In this document: in pieces, positions 24,486 through 32,143 of the stretch
Position numbering within the stretch: the stretch's first letter is position 1
Layout: each line of letters opens with the position of its first letter
DNA from: Xenophilus aerolatus
GTDB taxonomy: Bacteria; Pseudomonadota; Gammaproteobacteria; Burkholderiales; Burkholderiaceae_C
Length of the DNA: 64,000 nt
NCBI GenBank assembly: GCA_029968055.1
Contig: JASCNX010000005.1
Coordinates: 248,001-312,000, forward strand
Direction of reading: 5' to 3'
Program-made: the position numbers and the translations under genes
The notes under the pieces: generated by a model
The model's database searches: none
What the model was told of the DNA's origin: nothing
The model's input: the letters and a program-made list of their open reading frames with translations, nothing else

Positions 24486-26246
24486 TCAGGCGTGCAGCCA
24501 GAAGGCGAACTCCGCGAATTCCTCGCCCGTCCACCAGTCGGGCGCGCCGGTGCCGTAGCGGAAGTTGCGTGCACCGGCCTGGCTTTGCAGAGGTGCCACC
24601 ACCTCGGCTGCGCCGTTGCGCCGGGCCATGTGCTCATCGGTCTCTGGCACCACCACCACGATGTGGCCGGAGCGGCCGTCTTCCTTGCGCCGGGCCACGA
24701 TCAGGCCCACGGCGCCCTGGTCGACCTCCGTCTGCAGTTTGGTCAGCGTGCCGGTCTGTCGCCACTCAAAGCCGGGACCGAAATCGCGCAGCCACCGGAA
24801 GAGGTCGTTGGCCCGCATCTCGCGGATCGTGTCGCCGATCAGCGGCGGCACCGCCTGCCCCGCAGCCAGCTTCAGCAGCGCGGCGCTGCTCCACCACACG
24901 CGCGGCAGGTAGATGTCGGCCAGGAAGCAGAAGTCGTGGGCGTAGATGTTGCAGAAGGTCAGGCCCGCGCGGGGCTGGTAGCGCAGGTGGGCCGCCTTGT
25001 CGACCGCCAGCCAGTCGACGATGGCCGCGATGCTCGCCCGCAGCGCGTCGGCCGAGGTGCCGCTGCGTGCCGGCTGCCCGTTCTCGTTCAGCGAATGCGC
25101 ATTGGCCGGCTCCGTGCGCCGGGTCACGGTGCCGGCCTTGCGGGGCATGAAGACCGCCGGGATGTTCGACGTGCCCGGCACCTCGGCCACCAGCGGTGCC
25201 GCCGGCGCGCCGGCCCTGGACGCCGCCGCAGCCGGCTGCACCACGGGAATGGGCGTGGCCGCGGCATCGGGCACGAGGAATTTGCGGGACGAGAAGCCGC
25301 GCACCAGGGCGCCCGACAGGCTGGTCTCGATCTCGAGGAAGCCGTTGCGCGCCGTCGCGCCCAGGGCCGTGACGGGGTGGCCGTCGGGCAGGTTGGCCAC
25401 GACATTGGCCTGCGGCGGTGCGCTGACGAGCGGCTCCCGGCGCACCCGCAGCATGCCCGCCTGCGTCTGCACCCGCATCGGCGTGCCCGGCGCATCGGGC
25501 ACCGAGGGCGCAGCGACGATGGCCTGGCCGGCAGGCGGCGAGGGCAGGGCGGCGCGGCCTCCGGTCGGCGCCACGGTGTGGCACAGCCGGATCAGGTCGA
25601 ACAGGCGCTCGCCGTAGAACTGCGTCTCCTGCGGGCCCTTGAAGCCCTGCTTCAGGCCCTTCTCCGGCCTGAAGCGGCCGGTGTTGTAGACGATGCCGAC
25701 GTGGGCCAGGTCGAGGTCGGCGAGCGGCGCGGGGCGGTCCTGCAGGTCCAGCTGGATCAGCGCCAGGTGCAGCTCGGCCATCGCATGGTCCAGCGAGCCC
25801 TGGAAGGTCGCCCACGTCCGGTCCAGGAAGAACTCCGGCTCCTTCAGGAAGAACTGCAGGTCGCGCTGGAAGATGCCGTAGCCGTGGCAGAACTTGTTCG
25901 GCATCGCCGCGGCGCCCGCATAACTGGGAATGAAGCGCGCCATGCCCTGCAGCGCGTGGCGGCCGATGGCGAACATCTCGCCGCCCTGCGGCGCGCGCAG
26001 CAGCTCGGCCTTGTTCTTCGGGAACGCACGCCGGCCGCGGTCCTCGTCCAGCGTGTCGCCCACGCAGTTCGCCTCGACCTCGGCGCTCGGCAGCCCCGCC
26101 TTTCGCAGCAGGGGCCAGATGTTGCCGGTCTCCTTGCAGGCCAGCGCCACGACGAAGTCGACCGACAGCGGGGTGCCCGCGATCGCCGCCTCGATGGAAG
26201 GCTGGTACTGGTCCTTGAACCACTGGATGTCTGCGCTGGTCGGCAT
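24486..26246 (-). CDS. Putative three-domain peptidoglycan hydrolase (lysozyme-like, SH3-like, Cys/His peptidase-like)
   Basis: A 586-residue protein I cannot name. Residues ~1-225 look lysozyme-like: ALACKETGN puts a candidate catalytic Glu at 39, and CHGYGIFQRDLQFF and VGIVYNTGRF resemble glycoside-hydrolase substrate-cleft segments. Residues ~256-327 resemble a bacterial SH3 domain (GMLRVRREP ... VANLPDGHPVTAL ... GALVRGFSSRKFL). Residues ~425-586 have TFCNIYAHDFC (Cys432) and later RSGHIVVVVPE (His528), the spacing of NlpC/CHAP-type peptidases. No signal peptide is visible, so delivery through another system or after lysis is possible. ATG 26246 follows GAGGAG. A longer start at 26282 adds a Pro/Ser-rich leader. 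Domain calls are by eye. Confidence 0.62.
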   Translation of the reverse strand: MPTSADIQWFKDQYQPSIEAAIAGTPLSVDFVVALACKETGNIWPLLRKAGLPSAEVEANCVGDTLDEDRGRRAFPKNKAELLRAPQGGEMFAIGRHALQGMARFIPSYAGAAAMPNKFCHGYGIFQRDLQFFLKEPEFFLDRTWATFQGSLDHAMAELHLALIQLDLQDRPAPLADLDLAHVGIVYNTGRFRPEKGLKQGFKGPQETQFYGERLFDLIRLCHTVAPTGGRAALPSPPAGQAIVAAPSVPDAPGTPMRVQTQAGMLRVRREPLVSAPPQANVVANLPDGHPVTALGATARNGFLEIETSLSGALVRGFSSRKFLVPDAAATPIPVVQPAAAASRAGAPAAPLVAEVPGTSNIPAVFMPRKAGTVTRRTEPANAHSLNENGQPARSGTSADALRASIAAIVDWLAVDKAAHLRYQPRAGLTFCNIYAHDFCFLADIYLPRVWWSSAALLKLAAGQAVPPLIGDTIREMRANDLFRWLRDFGPGFEWRQTGTLTKLQTEVDQGAVGLIVARRKEDGRSGHIVVVVPETDEHMARRNGAAEVVAPLQSQAGARNFRYGTGAPDWWTGEEFAEFAFWLHA

Positions 26247-26390
26247 GCGGGAACTCCTCGTCGGGCAGGGGCTGGGCGGCATGTGCGGCCGCTGCAGCGT
26301 CCGGCCGCAACGTCACGCGCGCAGCGTGCACCTTGCGGGCCCCGTGCGAAACCACCTAAAGAGGGGATGGCGTCCGCGCGGGCGGTGGCC

Positions 26391-26429
26391 CATCGGCCTA
26401 GGCCTAGTTCAATCGGCCTGAGCCGATCG
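26391..26429. repeat. Short inverted repeat in the 26247-26500 gap
   Basis: CATCGGCCTAGGCCTAG followed by AATCGGCCTGAGCCGAT contains two direct copies of ATCGGCCT and an inverted ATCGGC/GCCGAT pair. It lies downstream of the minus-strand TetR gene and may help terminate it. The rest of this 254-base gap shows nothing recognisable. Confidence 0.4.
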
Positions 26430-26500
26430 ATGGAGGAAGGCGGGGATTTCCGGTGTGGACGCGTCCTGGACGATCGATGGGCGGCGCCAAGGCCACGGGC

Positions 26501-27163
26501 CTACGGCCTCCTGAGCGCGCGGCACAGGTACTCCGCCAACTCGCGCCTTAACTCCTCGGCACGAGAAGCATCCGCATGCCCGTGCGACAAGGTGGACATC
26601 CGGTTGTTCGGCCCGACGTCCGTGATGGCAAGCATGACCGTTCCCGTCATCAGGGTGTAGCGCCACTGCCAATCCACCCTGCTGAGTTGCCGGTCGGTCA
26701 TGCACAGTGCATCGACGAATTCCAGGGCGAAGGGATTCAGATGCTGCTCGAAGACGCGGTGCGTCATCTCGCTGGGGTCCAGCCGGTGCTGCAGGATGAA
26801 TCGCGCGAACAGGGGGCCGTGAACGCCCGGCTCGAAGTAGGGCTTGATGAAGCAGTCGACAAGATCTTCGAGGCGCAGCGATGTCTTGTTCTGACGTGAT
26901 GCGTCCATCACCTTCGACAACTCGGCAAGCCTCAGCACCGTGACTCGCTGGGCAAGGCGCATGAATATCTCTTCAGCGAGCGCTTCCTTGGACCGGAAGT
27001 AGTAGTTGACCAACGCGACGTTCACACCGGCATCGTTGGTGATTTCGCGGGTGGATGTCTTGTCGACGCCCTGACGCGCAAAAAGCAGCTCTGCAGCGAC
27101 AAGGATGCGCTCGCGTGCCTCGCCCGAGCCCTGCGCCGCTCTTGTGGTGGTTCGAGTCTTCAT
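26501..27163 (-). CDS. TetR-family transcriptional regulator
   Basis: A 220-residue TetR regulator. The N-terminal DNA-binding domain runs ARERILVAAELLFARQGVDK, then TSTREITNDAGVNVALVNYYF and RSKEALAEEIF, with a normal helix-turn-helix near residues 35-60. The C-terminal ligand domain has no recognisable ligand signature. It is divergent from the CocE/NonD hydrolase gene. Two AT-rich near-palindromes, one 10 bases before its own start and one just before the hydrolase, fit autoregulation and control of the rightward operon. Confidence 0.93.
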   Translation of the reverse strand: MKTRTTTRAAQGSGEARERILVAAELLFARQGVDKTSTREITNDAGVNVALVNYYFRSKEALAEEIFMRLAQRVTVLRLAELSKVMDASRQNKTSLRLEDLVDCFIKPYFEPGVHGPLFARFILQHRLDPSEMTHRVFEQHLNPFALEFVDALCMTDRQLSRVDWQWRYTLMTGTVMLAITDVGPNNRMSTLSHGHADASRAEELRRELAEYLCRALRRP

Positions 27164-27172
27164 GGCTCGATG

Positions 27173-27189
27173 TTAAATCATCGTTTTAA
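27173..27189. promoter_or_regulatory. Candidate TetR operator 1
   Basis: TTAAATCATCGTTTTAA is an imperfect inverted repeat (TTAAA, 7-base centre, TTTAA) 9-10 bases upstream of the TetR start codon. It shares the TTAAAN(6-7)TTTAA pattern with operator 2 in the same intergenic region. Confidence 0.6.
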
Positions 27190-27238
27190 ACAGACGATTA
27201 GGGTTTGCACCGCATGTACGTGGAGGCCGCGGAGCTAC

Positions 27239-27256
27239 ATTAAATGACCGTTTAAT
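27239..27256. promoter_or_regulatory. Candidate TetR operator 2
   Basis: ATTAAATGACCGTTTAAT has perfect 6-base arms (ATTAAA/TTTAAT) around a 6-base centre. It ends 22 bases upstream of the hydrolase ATG at 27279. The spacing suggests it overlaps the rightward promoter or transcription start. Confidence 0.65.
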
Positions 27257-27278
27257 ACGTGTGCTTAGGAGCATTGCC

Positions 27279-28991
27279 ATGAGGATTGATTGGGATATCG
27301 AGATTGCGACCAGTGATGGATCGATTCTTCGCGCCGACGTCTTTCGACCTGACGGCGATGGTCCGTTCCCGGTGCTGATGTCGTGCGGCCCGTACGCCAA
27401 GGGCCTGCACTTCAGCGAAGGCTTTCCGATGCAGTGGAAAGGCCTGACCTCCGAGTATCCCGAGGTCCTGCGAGGCAGCACGGGGCGCTACGCCAACTGG
27501 GAGACGGTAGACCCCGAGCGCTGGGTGCCCTTCGGCTACGTGTGCGTGCGCGTGGATTCGCGTGGAGCCGGTCGTTCGCCCGGGTTCATCGATTGCTGGT
27601 CGTCTCGCGAGATCGAGGACTTCAGCGAGTGCATCGAATGGGCAGGCACGCAGCCTTGGAGCAACGGCAAGGTGGGCCTGGCCGGTGTCTCCTACTACGC
27701 CAGCACGCAGTGGCAGGTGGCTGCCAAGCGTCCCAGGCATCTGGCGGCGATCTGCCCGTTCGAGGGATACACCGACATCTACCGCGACGCCTGCCGGCAC
27801 GGCGGGGTGCTGAACACATTCCTGATGAATTGGTACCCGAACCAGATCGCCAATGTCCAGAACGGCCTGGGCGGGCGCGCCCGCATCAATCCCAACACCG
27901 GGGTCTCGATTGCCGGGCCCGATGAGCTGAGCGACGACGAACTGAGGGCCAACCGCCGCGATATTCCGGGCAAGTTGCTGTCGGCCGAACTCATCACCGA
28001 CAGCTACTACGCGGAACGCACGCCGGATCTGGCTGCGATCGAGGTGCCGGTGCTCTCCTGCGGAAACTGGGGCGGCCACGGCGTCCACCTTCGCGGCAAC
28101 ATCCAGGGTTGGCTGGGCGCGGGGTCCGGGCAGAAGTGGATGGAGCTCCACGGCCGCGAGCACTGGACCGAGTTCTACACCGACTACGGCGTCGCCCTCC
28201 AGAAGCGCTTCTTCGATCACTTCCTGAAAGGCGAGGACAACGGCTGGGAGAAGACCGCGCCGATCAGCATGCTGGTGCGGCACGTCGACGGCTTCGTCCA
28301 GAGGTCGGAACAGGAATGGCCCTTGGCCCGCACCCTCTGGACCCGCCGCTACCTGGACGCTTCCTCCCTCCAACTGACCGGCGAGCCGCCCGTCGAGGAA
28401 GCACAGGTGCGCTTCGACGGCCTGGATGGCAAGGCCAGCTTCAGCACGGCCCCCTTCGAGCAAGAAACGGAGGTGACGGGCCCGGTGGCGGCGACCCTCT
28501 ACGTGTCGACCACCGCGAAGGACGCCGACCTCTTCCTGACGGTTCGCGCCTACGACCCGGCCGGCAAGGAGCACCTCATCGTCGCGGCGTCCGAACTCAA
28601 CGCGCCGCTGGCGCAGGGCTGGATCCGCGCCTCCCACCGCAAGCTGGACGCCGGCAGGTCGAAGCCATGGCAGCCCGTGCTCGCCCACGACGAACTGCAG
28701 TTTCTCGAACCCGGCGCGATCTACGAACTGCAGATCGAGATCTGGCCGATGTCCTTCGTGTTTCCCAAAGGCTGGCGACTGGTGCTCACCGTCGGCAGCA
28801 CCGACTTCCAGCACGATCTTCCGGGCCCCTGGCCGATGATCTACGGCAAGCCGATGCGCGGCTCCTCCGTTCTGCTGCACGACCACCCCGAGGACCGGAC
28901 GCCCGAACGGTTCGGCGGACAGATCACGATCCACACGGGCGGGGCCCATGCCTCGTTTGTGCTGCTGCCGGTCGTGCCCGAAAAGCCGTGA
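27279..28991 (+). CDS. CocE/NonD-family serine hydrolase
   Basis: A 570-residue hydrolase of the cocaine-esterase/X-Pro dipeptidyl-peptidase-like group, which cleaves esters or amides. The nucleophile elbow is GLAGVSYYAS (Ser in VSYY), and the catalytic His is in GREHWTEFY. The C-terminal jelly-roll domain starts near the VTGPVAATLYVSTTAKDADL segment and contains the family's FLTVRAYDPAGKEHLI and HDLPGPWPM. No signal peptide is present. ATG 27279 follows TAGGAGCATTGCC. It is the first gene of the TetR-linked operon. The Bug-protein gene starts 11 bases after its stop. Confidence 0.92.
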   Translation: MRIDWDIEIATSDGSILRADVFRPDGDGPFPVLMSCGPYAKGLHFSEGFPMQWKGLTSEYPEVLRGSTGRYANWETVDPERWVPFGYVCVRVDSRGAGRSPGFIDCWSSREIEDFSECIEWAGTQPWSNGKVGLAGVSYYASTQWQVAAKRPRHLAAICPFEGYTDIYRDACRHGGVLNTFLMNWYPNQIANVQNGLGGRARINPNTGVSIAGPDELSDDELRANRRDIPGKLLSAELITDSYYAERTPDLAAIEVPVLSCGNWGGHGVHLRGNIQGWLGAGSGQKWMELHGREHWTEFYTDYGVALQKRFFDHFLKGEDNGWEKTAPISMLVRHVDGFVQRSEQEWPLARTLWTRRYLDASSLQLTGEPPVEEAQVRFDGLDGKASFSTAPFEQETEVTGPVAATLYVSTTAKDADLFLTVRAYDPAGKEHLIVAASELNAPLAQGWIRASHRKLDAGRSKPWQPVLAHDELQFLEPGAIYELQIEIWPMSFVFPKGWRLVLTVGSTDFQHDLPGPWPMIYGKPMRGSSVLLHDHPEDRTPERFGGQITIHTGGAHASFVLLPVVPEKP

Positions 28992-29002
28992 AGGAGATCG
29001 CC

Positions 29003-29986
29003 ATGGCCATCCAGCGCCGCGCCATCATCGCCCGTGCGGCCGCCGCCTGCGCGGTCGCGACCCTTCGACCCTGGCAGGCCGCATCGGCGCAACAGGGATG
29101 GCCATCGCATGCCATCAAGTTCGTGAACATGGGGCCGCCCGGGACGGCGCCGGACACCTACAACCGGATCTACGCCGAACGGCTGTCCAAGGCGTTGAAC
29201 GTTCCGGTGATCGTGGAGAACCGGCCGGGCGTGGCAGGAAACATCGCGACGGAGTACGTCACCAAGGCACCTGCAGACGGCTACACGTTCCTGTACACCG
29301 TCTCGAGTTCCTTCACGGTCAACCCGTGGATCTATTCCAGGCTGAAGTTCGACCCGGAAAAGGAACTGCGGCCCGTCTCACCGCTGCTGTCGCAGGGCGC
29401 TTTCATCGTGGCCAACAACGACATGCCCTTCAAGACGGTGAAGGAACTCGTCGACTACGCCACGGCGCATCCGGACCAGCTCGCGTATGGCACCAACGGC
29501 GTAGGGAGCTTTCTGCACCTGATCATGGAGTTGTTCAGCCAGAGCGCGAAGGTGCAGATGCTGCATGTCCCCTACAAGGGACCACCCCTGATCGATGTGG
29601 TGTCGGGCCAGATTCCACTGTGCGTGGAACCGGCGGCGTCGGCCATCCCCATGATCAACGCCGGCAAAGTGCGTGCCATAGCCTACAGCGGCAGCCACCG
29701 GCATGCGCAGCTCCCCCATGTACCGACCATCGCCGAGACCTATCCGGCGGTCTCCGTGGTCGGTTGGCATGGCGTGTGGGCGCCCGCGGGTGTTCCGAGC
29801 GACGTGGTGCAGAACCTCAACGCGGCGCTCACGCGCATCACCCAGGCGCCCGACGTTCAGAAGCAGATCGCCGAGACCGGCAGCGAGCCCATGAGCGCGA
29901 GTGTCGATGCCATGGCGAGCCTGTTGAGCCAGGAGAAGCGCACCTGGGGTGAACTCGTCAAGGCCAAGAAGATTTCAGTGGATTGA
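29003..29986 (+). CDS. Bug-family tripartite tricarboxylate transporter substrate-binding protein
   Basis: A 327-residue periplasmic receptor of the Bug/TctC type. The N-terminus has arginines then AAAACAVATLRPWQAASAQQ, a plausible signal peptide (cleavage near ASA-QQ). The mature part shows NVPVIVENRPGVAGNIATEYV, KAPADGYTFLYT and VPYKGPPLIDVVSGQIPLC, which are standard Bug landmarks. No TctA or TctB membrane genes are nearby, as is usual for the many orphan Bug proteins of this lineage. Its position in the operon suggests it binds the substrate of this pathway. Confidence 0.93.
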   Translation: MAIQRRAIIARAAAACAVATLRPWQAASAQQGWPSHAIKFVNMGPPGTAPDTYNRIYAERLSKALNVPVIVENRPGVAGNIATEYVTKAPADGYTFLYTVSSSFTVNPWIYSRLKFDPEKELRPVSPLLSQGAFIVANNDMPFKTVKELVDYATAHPDQLAYGTNGVGSFLHLIMELFSQSAKVQMLHVPYKGPPLIDVVSGQIPLCVEPAASAIPMINAGKVRAIAYSGSHRHAQLPHVPTIAETYPAVSVVGWHGVWAPAGVPSDVVQNLNAALTRITQAPDVQKQIAETGSEPMSASVDAMASLLSQEKRTWGELVKAKKISVD

Positions 29987-29987
29987 T

Positions 29988-30794
29988 ATGACCCGCCGCT
30001 TTGTCGACCTGTCCATCTATCTGGAAAACGATGTCCTGAGCGACCCGCCTGCGTTCGCGCCGCACATCGACTACGTGACGCACGAGGATTCACCCGAGCA
30101 GATCGCCGCGTTCTTCCCCGGCCTTCGCAAGGGCGATCTGCCGGACGGCGAAGGCTGGGCGGCGGAGACCGTGCGGCTGTCGACGCACAACGGAACGCAT
30201 CTCGATGCACCGTATCACTTCCACAGCACGATGAACAAGGCGCTGGGAGCGCTACAGCGCTCCGCGACCATCGACGAGGTGCCCCTGGAATGGTGCTTCC
30301 AGCCGGGCGTCAAGCTGGACTTCCGGCACTTGCCGGATGGCCACGTCGTGACCGCGCGGGAGATCGAAGAGGAGCTTGCGCGCATCCAACACACCCTCGC
30401 ACCCCTCGAGATCGTCGTGGTCAATACGCGCGCCGGCATGAAGTACGGCCACCCGGACTACGTCTCGTCGGGCTGCGGCATTGGCTACGAGGCGACGATG
30501 TACCTGCTGGAGCGCGGCGTCCGGCTCACCGGCACCGATGCCTGGAGTTGGGACGCGCCTTTCGTGCACACGGCCAGGAAGTACGAGGCCACGCGCGACG
30601 CGTCGCTCATCTGGGAAGGCCACAAGGCGGGTCGAGACATCGGCTACTGCCACCTCGAGAAGCTGCACAACCTCGAAGCAATACCCGCAAACGGATTCTT
30701 CATCAGCTGCTTTCCGCACAAGATCCGCGGTGCCTCGGCCGGCTGGACGCGCGCCGTCGCCATCTTCGACACCGTCTTGCAGGCCAGCAAGTGA
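29988..30794 (+). CDS. Cyclase-family protein (kynurenine-formamidase-like metal hydrolase)
   Basis: A 268-residue member of the putative cyclase family (kynurenine formamidase, isatin hydrolase). The metal-binding motif HNGTHLDAPYHF (about 64-75) is present, as are the family's ITAREIEEEL-like stretch (VTAREIEEELARI) and VVVNTRAGMKYGHPDYV. Such enzymes hydrolyse cyclic amides, formamides or lactones with Mn or Zn. It begins one base after the Bug-gene stop, and its own stop overlaps the GTG of the next gene. The substrate is unknown. Confidence 0.88.
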   Translation: MTRRFVDLSIYLENDVLSDPPAFAPHIDYVTHEDSPEQIAAFFPGLRKGDLPDGEGWAAETVRLSTHNGTHLDAPYHFHSTMNKALGALQRSATIDEVPLEWCFQPGVKLDFRHLPDGHVVTAREIEEELARIQHTLAPLEIVVVNTRAGMKYGHPDYVSSGCGIGYEATMYLLERGVRLTGTDAWSWDAPFVHTARKYEATRDASLIWEGHKAGRDIGYCHLEKLHNLEAIPANGFFISCFPHKIRGASAGWTRAVAIFDTVLQASK

Positions 30795-32134
30795 CCGCTT
30801 CCATGCTCGACTTCACCCATGATCCGGCGGCGCAGAGCTGGGTGGCCAGCGCCCAGCTGCCCGGGTGCGACTTCACGCTGCAGAACCTTCCGCTGGGCGT
30901 CTTCGTACCCGAGGGTCGCGACCCGCACCCGCGCGGCGGGATCGCCATCGGCGACCAGGTGATCGACCTTGCGCGTTTGGCGGCGAGCGGGCTGCTGGCC
31001 GAACCCGCGGCCGCGGCCTGCCGGGTGGCGGCCGACTCGACACTCAACGCCTTCATGGCGATGGGAAAGCAGAGCTGGCGAGCGCTCCGACATGGGGTCT
31101 TCCACCTTCTGTCATCCCAAGCGGATGGACGAACGCAGGAGCAGATGCGCGCCTGCATGCTGCCGCTGCGTCAGGCCGACATGAAGATGCCGGTCGATGT
31201 ACGCAACTACACCGACTTCTACACGTCCCTGCATCACGCGGTCAATGTGGGCCGAGTGATGGGCCGCGAGAACCCGCTCACCCGCAACTTCCAGTGGCTG
31301 CCGATTGCGTACCACGGTCGAGCCTCGAGCGTGGTGCTCAGCGGTACCGGTTTTCGCCGGCCCAACGGCCAATCGGCGACGGCTGAGCGCGCGGCGCCTG
31401 CGTTCGGTCCCTGCCGGAGACTCGATTTCGAGCTCGAGATGGGCTTCTTCGTCGGTCCGGGAACCCAACTGGGTGAACCGTTGCCACTCGCACAGGCGCG
31501 AGACCGCATCTTCGGCATGTGCCTGCTCAACGACTGGTCCGCACGCGACCACCAGTTCTGGGAGATGGACCCGCTCGGACCCTTCCTCGGCAAGAACTTC
31601 TGCACGAGCATCTCGCCCTGGATCGTCTCCATGGAGGCGCTGGCGCCGTACCGGGTCGCCTTCGACCGCCCTGCCGGTGATCCGCAGCCCTTGCCGTATC
31701 TGCAGGACGCCGCGGACCGCGAGAGCGGGAGCCTGGACGTGCATCTCGAGGTCTGCCTGCAGTCGCGGCGCCATCGTGCGCAGAACCTCCCGGGTGATCG
31801 GCTCACGGCCACGAGCTTTCGTCACCAGTACTGGACCATCGCGCAGATGCTGGCCCAGCACACCGTCGGCGGGTGCGACCTGCGCAGCGGCGACCTCGTG
31901 GGGACCGGCACGATCTCCGGTCCCACCCAGGACCAGGCTGGCGCACTGGTCGAACTGAGCCGGGGTGGCACACTCGCCGTGTCGCTCCCGGGTACCGGTG
32001 AAACGCGAACGTTTCTCGAAGACGGCGACAGCGTGTCGATCAAGGGCTGGTGCGAGAAGCCCGGGTTCGCCCGCATCGGTTTCGGTGAGTGCCGCGGCGA
32101 GGTCTTGCCGGCGCTCGATTTTGGAGTTGCGTGA
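30791..32134 (+). CDS. fahA: Fumarylacetoacetase
   Basis: Cleaves the C-C bond of fumarylacetoacetate or a related 1,3-diketo acid in aromatic (homogentisate-type) catabolism. The 447-residue protein has the full family pattern. NYTDFYTSLHHAVNVG holds the catalytic His and a metal Asp, RLDFELEMGFFVG supplies the Glu metal ligands, and NDWSARDHQFWEMDPLGPFLGKNF and TGTISGPTQDQAGALVELS complete it. GTG 30791 overlaps the cyclase stop. ATG 30803 is an alternative start. No hmgA or maleylacetoacetate isomerase is in the window, so the operon may feed a different diketo acid. Confidence 0.93.
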   Translation: MTASMLDFTHDPAAQSWVASAQLPGCDFTLQNLPLGVFVPEGRDPHPRGGIAIGDQVIDLARLAASGLLAEPAAAACRVAADSTLNAFMAMGKQSWRALRHGVFHLLSSQADGRTQEQMRACMLPLRQADMKMPVDVRNYTDFYTSLHHAVNVGRVMGRENPLTRNFQWLPIAYHGRASSVVLSGTGFRRPNGQSATAERAAPAFGPCRRLDFELEMGFFVGPGTQLGEPLPLAQARDRIFGMCLLNDWSARDHQFWEMDPLGPFLGKNFCTSISPWIVSMEALAPYRVAFDRPAGDPQPLPYLQDAADRESGSLDVHLEVCLQSRRHRAQNLPGDRLTATSFRHQYWTIAQMLAQHTVGGCDLRSGDLVGTGTISGPTQDQAGALVELSRGGTLAVSLPGTGETRTFLEDGDSVSIKGWCEKPGFARIGFGECRGEVLPALDFGVA

Positions 32135-32143
32135 GCAGAACTT

